This document shows, one piece after another, positions 1 through 6,501 of a stretch of 6,501 bases of DNA. The translations under genes were made by a program, and so were the position numbers. The number at the start of each line of letters is the position of its first letter. The first letter of the stretch is position 1. The DNA comes from Colimorpha sp964483145 (GTDB lineage: Bacteria > Bacteroidota > Bacteroidia > Bacteroidales > P3): contig CAZAAK010000081.1 of assembly GCA_964483145.1 (NCBI GenBank), forward strand, positions 1-6,501, in the 5' to 3' direction. The notes under the pieces were generated by a model. It made no database searches. It had not been told where the DNA came from and saw nothing but the letters and a program-made list of their open reading frames with translations.

Positions 1-95
1 TAACAATGAGTATAACTGAATATTAACCCTGTCTAAAAATGGGGAGTACTATATTGCTTCCGTACAAACGATAGAAACATATAACACAGTTGACA

Positions 96-1469
96 ATGAA
101 AAAGAAAATCGACACATCGCGTGATAAAATTGATTTCGGCTCGGGCAAGATAGGTCCGTTGTTTCGAAAGATGTTCTTTCCGACACTTGTGGGTATGTTG
201 TTCATGTCGGCACAGACCCTTATTGATGGCATATTTGTCGGTCGGGGTGTGGGCTCTGAAGGTATTGCCGCTGTTAACATAGTGGCACCGATATGGACGC
301 TGGTGACGGGATTGGGACTGATGTTTGGAATTGGAGCCTCGGTAGTTGCCAGTATGCACCTTGCCAACAATAACCGGAAGGCTGCCTGTATCATTCTCAC
401 TCAGGCGTTCGTTATGGGATCTGTTATTCTCCTTGTGGTTATTTCGTGTTGTCTACTTATGCCCAGGTTGTTGATATATGCACTTGGGTGTAGTGCTACG
501 TTGGAGCATTATGCCCTTGACTACTTGCTTTGGCTTTTGCCAGGTATGGTATTTTTGCTTTGGCAGTGTGTTGGCATGATGATGGTGCGATTGGATGGTT
601 CGCCTCGCTATGCGATGTGGATACAGGTGGTAGGTGCTGTAGTTAATCTTTCGCTCGATTGGCTTTTTATCTTTCCTTTGGGAATGGAAGTGAAAGGCGC
701 TTCCATCGCTACGGCAATTGCTTGTATCATTGGAGGATTGATGAGTTTGGCCTATTTCATCTGGTTCTCAAAAACGCTAAAGTTCTATCGGCTGAAGGCC
801 AGTCTTACCTCGTTGTTGCTCACCCTGCGGAACACGGGTTATATGATGAAGATTGGTTCGGCTACCTTCCTCACAGAAATAGCTATAAGCATCACTATGG
901 TAGCGGGCAATTATATGTTCATGTCAATGCTCCACGAGGATGGCGTAGCGGCTTTTGCCATTGTGTGCTACCTGTTCCCTGTCATTTTCTCTGTCAACAA
1001 TGCTGTGGCGCAGTCAGCGCAACCTATCATTAGCTACAACTATGGTGCGGGACACGATAAACGTGTGAACCGAGCCTTGCGTGTGGCTGTTCGTGCTGCT
1101 TTATTGTGCGGAGTGGGGGTGTTGTCTCTATTGATTTTAGGCGACCGCTTTATTGTAGGTGCATTCCTACAACCCACTGAACCGTCATATATGTTGGCAA
1201 TCGATGGCATGCCTTGGTTCGCCACCTGCTCCGTATTTTTTGCACTCAATGTGGCTTTTGTAGGTTACTACCAAAGTACCACTCAGTCCAAGCGTGCCAT
1301 GGTCTATACCGCATTGCGGGGCATTATTTTTGCTGTTTTAGGATTTATGCTGTTGCCACGACTAATAGGCACTATTGGCCTGTGGACGGCTATACCTACG
1401 GCAGAGTTACTTACGCTGATTATCATCATCCTTGGTCTGAAATGTAGGGTGAGGAAAGCTCCTGTGTGA
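96..1469 (+). CDS. MATE-family multidrug/toxin efflux transporter
   Basis: Inner-membrane exporter of the MATE (multi antimicrobial extrusion) family, which expels cationic or amphipathic compounds in exchange for H+ or Na+; the substrate cannot be told from sequence. The product is 457 residues, the usual MATE length, and almost entirely hydrophobic, in a pattern fitting about 12 membrane helices in two similar halves (roughly residues 20-220 and 235-450). The first half opens with the family-typical stretch around PLFRKMFFPTLVG (residues 21-33), then LIDGIFVGRGVG and a GIGASVVAS segment like that of MepA/DinF-type members. The ATG at 96 is preferred; an in-frame TTG at 90 would add only two residues, and neither has a clear ribosome binding site. 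No convincing promoter is seen in the 95 bases upstream. The stop is followed by a hairpin and a separate promoter, so it is probably not part of the downstream operon. Family call firm; physiological role unknown. Confidence 0.93.
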   Translation: MKKKIDTSRDKIDFGSGKIGPLFRKMFFPTLVGMLFMSAQTLIDGIFVGRGVGSEGIAAVNIVAPIWTLVTGLGLMFGIGASVVASMHLANNNRKAACIILTQAFVMGSVILLVVISCCLLMPRLLIYALGCSATLEHYALDYLLWLLPGMVFLLWQCVGMMMVRLDGSPRYAMWIQVVGAVVNLSLDWLFIFPLGMEVKGASIATAIACIIGGLMSLAYFIWFSKTLKFYRLKASLTSLLLTLRNTGYMMKIGSATFLTEIAISITMVAGNYMFMSMLHEDGVAAFAIVCYLFPVIFSVNNAVAQSAQPIISYNYGAGHDKRVNRALRVAVRAALLCGVGVLSLLILGDRFIVGAFLQPTEPSYMLAIDGMPWFATCSVFFALNVAFVGYYQSTTQSKRAMVYTALRGIIFAVLGFMLLPRLIGTIGLWTAIPTAELLTLIIIILGLKCRVRKAPV

Positions 1470-1476
1470 TTTGTCT

Positions 1477-1493
1477 ACTGGCATACTGCCAGT
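1477..1493. other. Short perfect hairpin after the MATE stop codon
   Basis: ACTGGCA and TGCCAGT form a perfect 7-bp stem around a 3-base loop (TAC), seven bases after the TGA of the MATE gene. The position suits a 3'-end stabiliser or weak terminator. No T-run follows (the next bases are GGCGAGAC), so it does not qualify as a standard intrinsic terminator. The structure is seen directly; its role is inferred. Confidence 0.4.
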
Positions 1494-1582
1494 GGCGAGA
1501 CTTATTGGTGAATATTTGTTTGCTGCCATTGTCTCATTGTCAGCTACCATTTGTCGTTGCCTCTATTGCCACAGCGTTATCA

Positions 1583-1619
1583 TCTCTCAGGACAAACGGA
1601 ACACTGCGATACTGAGAGA
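1583..1619. repeat. 8-bp inverted repeat next to the galK promoter (possible operator)
   Basis: TCTCTCAG at 1583-1590 and its exact reverse complement CTGAGAGA at 1612-1619 are separated by 21 bases. The right arm ends one base before the likely -33 element at 1620-1624. Arm centres are 29 bp apart, close to a whole number of helical turns, as expected for two half-sites of a dimeric regulator bound just upstream of RNA polymerase. A perfect 8-bp pair can arise by chance in a gap of this size (I estimate several percent), so an operator role is only suggested. The loop is long for an RNA hairpin, and the repeat lies upstream of the predicted transcript, which favours a DNA-level site. Confidence 0.35.
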
Positions 1620-1653
1620 ATTGGTGAAGTATCAAAAAAAATGTGTACTTTTG
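1620..1653 (+). promoter_or_regulatory. Bacteroidetes-type promoter for the galK operon
   Basis: TACTTTTG at 1646-1653 matches the Bacteroidetes -7 consensus TAnnTTTG exactly. An ATTGG at 1620-1624 lies 21-22 bases upstream, where the -33 element (TTTG-like) belongs. The spacer is A-rich (a run of eight A at 1634-1641). Transcription should start near 1660, giving a leader of roughly 20 bases before the galK ATG at 1679. The element also argues against the in-frame GTG at 1643 as a galK start, because that codon lies upstream of the predicted transcription start. No comparable element is seen in the later gaps, so this promoter probably serves galK and the three genes after it. Confidence 0.72.
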
Positions 1654-1678
1654 CACTTTCAAAATAAAATGTTCACTC

Positions 1679-2812
1679 ATGAATCGAAATATCATTCATC
1701 AGCAATTTCAGGAACGCTTTGGCGGAGCAGAGGGTTACTTCTATATGGCTCCAGGCCGTGTCAATCTTATCGGTGAGCACACCGATTACAATGGTGGGTT
1801 TGTCTTCCCAGGTGCAGTCTCGCAAGGCATCATGGCCGAGGTTCGACCCAATGGTACCCGTTGGGTAAGAGCCTACGCGGTGGATCTCAAGCACTATTGC
1901 GAATTTGATATTGATGATGAGCAGGGCCCCGAATCTGTACATTTTCGTTATATCTATGGTGTTGTCCGCCTTATGATGGCCAGTGGCATCAAGGTGGAGG
2001 GATTCGATACGGTATACGCTGGCAATGTGCCCTTGGGTGCAGGCATGAGCTCTTCGGCAGCTCTCGAGAGTTGTTTCGCCTTTGCTGTCAACGACATTTT
2101 TCATGGGACGCTTGATCGTATGCAAATGGCGTTGATAGGTCAGGCCACTGAGCATAAATTTGTAGGGGTCAATTGCGGAATAATGGATCAGTTCATTTCC
2201 ATGCATGGTCGTGCAGGCAGTTTGATACGGCTCGACTGTCGCAGTGGCGAGTTTGAATATTTCCCATGGCACCCCAAGGAGTATCGGTTGGTGTTAATCA
2301 ACAGTTGTGTCAAGCATGAGTTGGTTGGTTCTCCTTATAACGACCGCCGTAATAGCTGTGAACGTGTGGCTAGAGTATTGGGAATAGAAACTTTGCGCGA
2401 CTGCAATTGGGAAATGTTGGCTCGCGTGAAAGGCAAAGTTAGCGATGAGGACTACCTACGTGCCCGCTATGTTGTTGGAGAAACCGACCGTGTGATGAAA
2501 GTTAGCGATGCTTTACGGAGAGACGATTACCAAACCGTAGGCCGGCAGATGTATCTTACTCATGAGGGGCTCAGTAAAGACTATGAGGTGAGTTGTGTGG
2601 AGATAGACTTCCTTGTTGACGAGGCCCGCCGTCTTGGGGTGACTGGCTCCCGTATCATGGGCGGCGGTTTTGGCGGTTGTACTATCAATTTGGTCAAGAA
2701 CGAAATCTACGATACTTTTATCTCCGAAGTTTCCAAAACATACAAATTGAGGTTTGGTGTGGAGTGTAAAATCATCCCCGTGGTTATTGGCGATGGTGCC
2801 AGGAAGTTGTAA
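1679..2812 (+). CDS. galK: Galactokinase
   Basis: Cytoplasmic GHMP-family kinase that phosphorylates alpha-D-galactose at C1 with ATP, the first committed step of the Leloir pathway. The 377-residue product has all three family signatures: the galactokinase motif APGRVNLIGEHTDYNGG (residues 24-40), the ATP-binding loop VPLGAGMSSSAALE (117-130) and the C-terminal MGGGFGG (327-333). Aligned by eye with E. coli GalK, Arg27 and Asp170 (in CGIMDQF) fit the catalytic Arg/Asp pair, and Glu33, His34 and Asp36 fit the sugar-binding residues, so the enzyme should be active. The ATG at 1679 is chosen because an upstream in-frame GTG (1643) overlaps the -7 promoter element and would add 12 unusual residues. 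An out-of-frame ATG at 1669 begins a frame ending at 1776 with no family resemblance. The gene heads a tight cluster with a 20-base gap to a glycosidase likely to release galactose. No galT, galE, mutarotase or sugar permease is in view. Confidence 0.97.
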   Translation: MNRNIIHQQFQERFGGAEGYFYMAPGRVNLIGEHTDYNGGFVFPGAVSQGIMAEVRPNGTRWVRAYAVDLKHYCEFDIDDEQGPESVHFRYIYGVVRLMMASGIKVEGFDTVYAGNVPLGAGMSSSAALESCFAFAVNDIFHGTLDRMQMALIGQATEHKFVGVNCGIMDQFISMHGRAGSLIRLDCRSGEFEYFPWHPKEYRLVLINSCVKHELVGSPYNDRRNSCERVARVLGIETLRDCNWEMLARVKGKVSDEDYLRARYVVGETDRVMKVSDALRRDDYQTVGRQMYLTHEGLSKDYEVSCVEIDFLVDEARRLGVTGSRIMGGGFGGCTINLVKNEIYDTFISEVSKTYKLRFGVECKIIPVVIGDGARKL

Positions 2813-2832
2813 CACAGAATCTCGATGCAAAT

Positions 2833-4833
2833 ATGAAAAAAATCGTACTAGTATTATTTATAACTATTTTATTTACAGGTACGCAGGCCAAGGAGGTGGC
2901 AAGGACGTTTACGTTGAAGTCCCCTAACGGCAAGCTAGTTACCCATGTAGTAGCAACTCCCGAGCAAGAAATTACTTATGATATCGTTTATGATGGCGTT
3001 GTCATAATGCTTCCTTCTCACTTGGGTCTTAACCGTGTCTATAAGAAAGTGGTAACGGCTAAAATGCCTGTAGTCAAGGCGACGACGAATACAGTTGATG
3101 AAATTGTGCCGTCTCCTTTCACCCGTCAAGATTCTATGCGGAACCATTATAATGAGTTGACACTGAAAGTAAAGGTACCCAAAAATGTGCTTTATGTTGT
3201 GTTTAGGGCCTATGATAATGGCATAGCCTACCGTTATCAAGTGGACCATCCTTGCAATGTCAAATTCGAAAAGGTGGAATATAATTTTGCTGATGACTAC
3301 GATGCCACCGTCCCTTATGTGATTAATTTCAATGAGGACAATCACGATATTCAATACGAGTCTTCTTTTGAAAATATCTATATTACAAAGCCGTTATCCC
3401 AACTCGACTGCCGGCGCCTTTGTTTCCTACCTCTGTTGGTACATGGTCCTTTGGGTATGAAAATTTGCCTCACAGAATCAACGCTTACCGACTATCCAGG
3501 CCTTTATCTCAAGGGAATGGGCCATGCCGGTCGGTTGGAAGGAGAGCATGCCCCCTATCCCAAAACTCTCGAGCAAGGTGGTCATAACAATCTCCAAATG
3601 ATTGTCCGAGAGCGCGAAGAGTATATCGCTCGGGTCGATAAGGAGTCGGTACTTCCTTGGCGTGTTGCCATGGTGGCAAAGAACAGCGCGGAACTGGCTA
3701 TGAACAACTTGAGCTATCTTTTGGGCGATCCATGCAAAGTGGATGACATCAGTTGGATCAAGCCCGGTAAGGTGGCTTGGGATTGGTGGAACGATTGGAA
3801 TATTGCTGGAGTGGATTTCAAATCTGGTATTAACAACGATACATACAAGTACTATATCGATTTTGCCGCTAACAATGGCATTGAGTATGTTATTCTCGAC
3901 GAAGGGTGGGCAGTCAACCAAAAGGCCGACCTTTTCCTAGTGTCACCTGAAATCGACCTTCCTATGCTGGTTAAGTATGCTACGGAACGTAATGTCGGCC
4001 TTATCCTGTGGGCAGGTTACTACGCTTTCGACCGTGATATGGAGCAGGTTTGCAAGTTCTATAGCCAAATGGGTATTAAAGGTTTCAAGATCGATTTTAT
4101 GAATCGTGACGACCAAGTTATGACCGATTTTTACAAGCGCGCTGCTGCTATGTGTGCCAAATATCATCTCCTTGTTGATTTCCACGGTGCCTTTAAACCT
4201 GCAGGTCTCAACAGAACCTACCCCAATGTGCTTAACTTTGAGGGCGTGTTTGGCCTCGAACAACTTAAATGGGCTCCTAGCAGCTGGGACCAAGTGCAGT
4301 ACGACACTGAAATCCCTTTTATCCGCCAAGCATCAGGTCCGATGGATTACACACAAGGCGCTATGCACAATGCCGCCAAGGGGTGCTACTCCCCGTGTTG
4401 GAGCGAGCCCATGAGCCAGGGCACACGATGCCATCAGTTGGGTCTTTATATCGTGTTAGAGTCGCCATTGAATATGCTTTGCGACTCACCCGTCAATTAT
4501 GAAAAAGAGCCCGATTACACTCGTTTTGTAGCTGAAATCCCCACCATTTGGGATGAAACGATTGTCCTTCAGGGTGAGGTGGGCGAATATATTGTAACTG
4601 CGCGCCGCAATGGCAATACTTGGTATATTGGTGGTATTACCAATTGGACGGAACGTGAGGTGGAAATCGACCTTCGCCAATTTACCAACAAAGTCTGTCA
4701 GGTGGAAATATACCGCGATGGCATCAACGCCGACCGTAAGGGTAGCGATTATCGGCGCGAGGTATCGTGCAAGTCTCAATACAAGGTGGTCATGAAACCT
4801 GGTGGTGGTTTTGTTATGAAATTTCAGTATTGA
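2833..4833 (+). CDS. Secreted GH97 glycoside hydrolase, probable alpha-galactosidase
   Basis: 666-residue exported enzyme of glycoside hydrolase family 97, which holds alpha-glucosidases (SusB type, inverting) and alpha-galactosidases (BtGH97b type, retaining). A Sec signal peptide spans residues 1-19 (KK, hydrophobic core, then TQA before Lys20); no lipobox cysteine is present, so a periplasmic or secreted location is likely. Domains in order: N-terminal beta-sandwich (about 25-290), a (beta/alpha)8 catalytic barrel starting near DWWNDW (317-322) and including LDEGW (355-359), and a C-terminal beta domain (about 560-666). KIDFMNRDDQ (419-428) supplies Asp421 where retaining members carry their nucleophile. 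NFEGVFGLEQ (468-477) supplies Glu470 and Glu476 as acid/base candidates; the 55-residue Asp421-Glu476 spacing equals the Asp415-Glu470 spacing I recall for BtGH97b. GPMDYTQGAM is another family-typical stretch. The Asp and the adjoining galK favour alpha-galactosidase over alpha-glucosidase. Length is normal and the gene intact; substrate specificity is inferred. Confidence 0.93.
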   Translation: MKKIVLVLFITILFTGTQAKEVARTFTLKSPNGKLVTHVVATPEQEITYDIVYDGVVIMLPSHLGLNRVYKKVVTAKMPVVKATTNTVDEIVPSPFTRQDSMRNHYNELTLKVKVPKNVLYVVFRAYDNGIAYRYQVDHPCNVKFEKVEYNFADDYDATVPYVINFNEDNHDIQYESSFENIYITKPLSQLDCRRLCFLPLLVHGPLGMKICLTESTLTDYPGLYLKGMGHAGRLEGEHAPYPKTLEQGGHNNLQMIVREREEYIARVDKESVLPWRVAMVAKNSAELAMNNLSYLLGDPCKVDDISWIKPGKVAWDWWNDWNIAGVDFKSGINNDTYKYYIDFAANNGIEYVILDEGWAVNQKADLFLVSPEIDLPMLVKYATERNVGLILWAGYYAFDRDMEQVCKFYSQMGIKGFKIDFMNRDDQVMTDFYKRAAAMCAKYHLLVDFHGAFKPAGLNRTYPNVLNFEGVFGLEQLKWAPSSWDQVQYDTEIPFIRQASGPMDYTQGAMHNAAKGCYSPCWSEPMSQGTRCHQLGLYIVLESPLNMLCDSPVNYEKEPDYTRFVAEIPTIWDETIVLQGEVGEYIVTARRNGNTWYIGGITNWTEREVEIDLRQFTNKVCQVEIYRDGINADRKGSDYRREVSCKSQYKVVMKPGGGFVMKFQY

Positions 4834-4875
4834 TAACGGAGTACGATGGATAACAATATGATAATGACTTGATAA
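4832..4875 (+). repeat. Phased GATAA series between the GH97 and sialidase genes
   Basis: GATAA occurs four times in the short gap, at 4832-4836, 4849-4853, 4860-4864 and 4871-4875; the last three are spaced exactly 11 bases apart, and AATAA at 4882-4886 continues the phase into the sialidase start. The first copy contains the GH97 stop in a TGATAA tandem stop. The gap has no promoter-like TAnnTTTG element and no ribosome binding site at a useful distance from the ATG at 4879. The A/T-rich repeat could keep the start region unstructured for ribosome loading, or be chance low complexity. Confidence 0.3.
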
Positions 4876-4878
4876 GCT

Positions 4879-6084
4879 ATGAATAAACTATTGCCTGTCG
4901 TATTTTTTCTAATTTCTGTTCAGGCTCTTGCCTGTCAAAAGATGCTCCCCTTCAATCTCTTGGGAGATACTTCCGTGGAATCCGAAATTCCGCTCTCTGA
5001 CAGCGTGTTCTTCCGTGAGCAATGTCTCTTTGCTTGCGGTTCCTATGGAAGTCGTAGCTACCGTATTCCAGCCATCTGCACTTTAAACGATGGCACCATT
5101 CTTGTTGTCAACGATAAACGCAAATACAACAATGACGACCTCCCTCAGGATATCGACATCGTATGTCGCCGCAGTACCGATGGAGGTCTTACCTGGTCTT
5201 TGCCAATCACCATTATTCATGGCACTGGCTATAAGCAAGGCTATGGCGACCCAGGTATGGTGGTATGCCGAAACGGTGATGTAGTGCTTACCTTTGTGGG
5301 CGGCAATGGCCTTTTTGCGTCTACTGACGATGACCCTATCAGCACCTATATTTGCCGCAGTATCGATGGAGGGGTTACCTGGTCCAAGCCTGTCAATCTC
5401 ACCAAAGTCCTTTGGGGCAAGAACGCCCACAATCCTGTCTGTGGCAACTATAAAGGGGCATTCTGTGCTTCCGGCAATGGCCTTCGGCTAAAGCGTGGCG
5501 AATACAAGGGACGCATTATGTTTGTGGCAGCTATGTGTCGCAAGGATGCCAATGTATTGGATAACTTCCTTGTCTATTCCGACGATGACGGTCTCTCATG
5601 GAAAGTCTCCGAGTTGGCATTTCCCTGCGGTGACGAGGCCAAGGTAGTAGAGTTGGCAGATGGCCGCATACTTATGAGTATCCGGCAGTCAGGTGCGAGA
5701 GGCTACGCACTCTCCAACGATGGCGGCAACACTTGGGGCGTTCGAGGGTCTTGGCCCGAGATGTCTACCAATGCCTGCAATGGAGATATATTGCGGCTTG
5801 GTGCCACTGACGATGGGTCTGAAAGAAACATTTTGCTTCATTCTATCACCAACTCCATGAACCGTGAAAAGGTGAGTGTCTTTATCAGCTATAACGAAGG
5901 TCAATCATGGCAAAGTCCGGTGCTTCTCTGTAACGGCCCTTCCGCTTATTCGTCCCTCACGCTTCAGCACGATGGTACCATTGGTTGCTATGTCGAAAAA
6001 ATCACCCCAAATGGTTGTGAACTTTGGTATCAAAACTTTACATATGCATGGCTATTGAGTCAGCTAGAGAATGATAACCAATGA
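4879..6084 (+). CDS. Exported exo-alpha-sialidase (GH33, BNR/Asp-box propeller)
   Basis: Removes terminal sialic acid from glycans outside the cytoplasm (nanH-like). The 401-residue product has a signal peptide ending ALAC at residues 16-19: either signal peptidase I cuts after Ala18, or Cys19 is lipidated. SYRIPAI (60-66) gives the RIP motif. Asp-boxes are STDGGLTW (99-106), SIDGGVTW (161-168), SDDDGLSW (234-241), SNDGGNTW (279-286) and a degenerate SYNEGQSW (337-344). The catalytic set looks complete: arginine triad Arg62, Arg269, Arg329; acid/base Asp86 or Asp87; Tyr357 with Glu253; Arg81 as an auxiliary. The spacings R62-D86, E253-R269 and R329-Y357 equal those I recall for Micromonospora viridifaciens sialidase. 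It is a bare catalytic propeller: the N-terminal carbohydrate-binding domain of many Bacteroides sialidases is absent, as is any C-terminal sorting domain. It follows the GH97 gene by 45 bases and overlaps the next gene by four, implying co-expression. Confidence 0.94.
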   Translation: MNKLLPVVFFLISVQALACQKMLPFNLLGDTSVESEIPLSDSVFFREQCLFACGSYGSRSYRIPAICTLNDGTILVVNDKRKYNNDDLPQDIDIVCRRSTDGGLTWSLPITIIHGTGYKQGYGDPGMVVCRNGDVVLTFVGGNGLFASTDDDPISTYICRSIDGGVTWSKPVNLTKVLWGKNAHNPVCGNYKGAFCASGNGLRLKRGEYKGRIMFVAAMCRKDANVLDNFLVYSDDDGLSWKVSELAFPCGDEAKVVELADGRILMSIRQSGARGYALSNDGGNTWGVRGSWPEMSTNACNGDILRLGATDDGSERNILLHSITNSMNREKVSVFISYNEGQSWQSPVLLCNGPSAYSSLTLQHDGTIGCYVEKITPNGCELWYQNFTYAWLLSQLENDNQ

Positions 6085-6501
6085 AAAAACTGTTTTTGAT
6101 AGTTTTGCCTCTTCTTTTTATCGCTTTTGAGTCTACAGCTCAAACCCAGGAGGTTTATAAGTTTTGGGTTGGGCTTCGCGACAAGGCTAGTAGCGCTTAT
6201 ACCCTTGAGTACCCCTCCGCCTATCTGAGCCCTAGGGCATTGGAACGGCGTCAACGACAGGGCATTGATGTTGACAGTCTCGACATCCCTGTCAGTAAGG
6301 ATTACCTCCAGGCTCTCCGGCAGATAGGCTTTGCTGTGCAAAATCAATCAAGGTGGCTCAACGGTGTCACGCTTTTTGCTACCGACTCCTCATTGGTGGC
6401 AATCCTGGATACCGTCTCCTTTGTCGACACAGTCATCTTTTGTGAGAAAATATTGCTGTCCGGTAAAACTTTTCGGCTGACCAAAATTAGGGCTGACACT
6501 T
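6081..6501 (+). CDS. S8 subtilisin-like serine protease, N-terminal part (cut by window edge)
   Basis: Open reading frame entering from the ATG at 6081 and still open at the window end; 140 residues visible. It begins with a signal peptide (MKKLFLIVLPLLFIAF, probable cut after STA at residue 20), so the product is exported. What follows resembles the N-terminal region of Bacteroidetes secreted S8 peptidases: YKFWVGLRDK (26-35), YLSPRALERRQRQGI (48-62), DIPVSKDYL (68-76) and SRWLNGVTL (90-98), likely a propeptide-like domain. The Asp/His/Ser triad and any C-terminal type IX secretion sorting domain would lie beyond the edge, so protease activity is inferred from this N-terminal resemblance alone. 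The ATG overlaps the sialidase TGA as ATGA, a layout typical of translational coupling; no separate promoter or ribosome binding site is needed or seen. Pairing with a sialidase fits attack on sialylated glycoproteins, but this is inference. Confidence 0.75.
   Translation, partial: MKKLFLIVLPLLFIAFESTAQTQEVYKFWVGLRDKASSAYTLEYPSAYLSPRALERRQRQGIDVDSLDIPVSKDYLQALRQIGFAVQNQSRWLNGVTLFATDSSLVAILDTVSFVDTVIFCEKILLSGKTFRLTKIRADT

Noticed and set aside
1..95. Possible promoter or terminator before the MATE gene
   Set aside because: No TAnnTTTG match is present (TATATTGC at 51-58 is a poor fit) and the CCCT/GGGG pairing around 27-43 is too short and imperfect to call a hairpin.
1494..1582. Possible gene remnant, small RNA or second promoter in the middle of the gap
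   Set aside because: No coding resemblance, no stable hairpin followed by a T-run, and ATATTTG near 1513 lacks the correct TAnnTTTG spacing.
1471..1776. Open frame of 101 codons from a TTG in the gap, running into galK
   Set aside because: It starts with TTG, has no domain-like sequence, passes through the promoter and inverted repeat, and overlaps the conserved N-terminus of galK in another frame.
1673..2272. 199-codon minus-strand frame inside galK
   Set aside because: It is the antisense shadow of a strongly conserved galactokinase and its translation shows no family motif.
6060..6347. 95-codon minus-strand frame at the window end
   Set aside because: It lies opposite the subtilase start, whose signal peptide and family-typical motifs are clear; the antisense translation has no recognisable feature.
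1..6501. CRISPR arrays, tRNA/rRNA genes, insertion sequences or phage genes
   Set aside because: No regularly spaced repeats, no cloverleaf or rRNA-like stretch, and no transposase or integrase motifs on either strand; the window is almost fully occupied by five intact or edge-cut genes.

Overview
The window looks like a chromosomal segment of a member of the Bacteroidales, probably animal-associated. The signs are a TAnnTTTG-type -7 promoter element (the Bacteroidetes sigma-factor signature), gene starts without clear Shine-Dalgarno sequences, a glycoside hydrolase family 97 enzyme, and a subtilase whose N-terminal region is of a kind common in Bacteroidetes. The genus cannot be fixed from this sequence alone. 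All supported genes are on the + strand.

Layout: 1-95 is a short leader with no recognisable gene. 96-1469 encodes a MATE-family multidrug/toxin exporter. 1470-1678 is the only sizeable gap. It holds a short hairpin just after the MATE stop, an 8-bp inverted repeat, and a good Bacteroidetes promoter that should start transcription about 20 bases ahead of galK. From there four genes run close together: galactokinase galK (1679-2812), a secreted GH97 glycosidase best read as an alpha-galactosidase (2833-4833, 20-bp gap), an exported GH33 sialidase (4879-6084, 45-bp gap), and the N-terminal 140 residues of an exported S8 subtilisin-like protease (6081 to the window edge, 4-bp ATGA overlap with the sialidase).

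How the genes may work together (inference): sialidase removes terminal sialic acid, the GH97 enzyme removes alpha-linked galactose outside the cytoplasm, and galactokinase phosphorylates imported galactose for the Leloir pathway. A co-transcribed protease would open up the protein backbone of the same glycoproteins. This suggests a small operon for scavenging host glycoproteins or mucin. No SusC/SusD pair, sugar transporter, galT/galE or sialic-acid catabolic gene is visible, so those steps must be encoded elsewhere. The genes belong to known families; no clearly undescribed system was found. The more unusual points are the gene combination, the promoter-adjacent inverted repeat, and an 11-bp-phased GATAA series before the sialidase gene.
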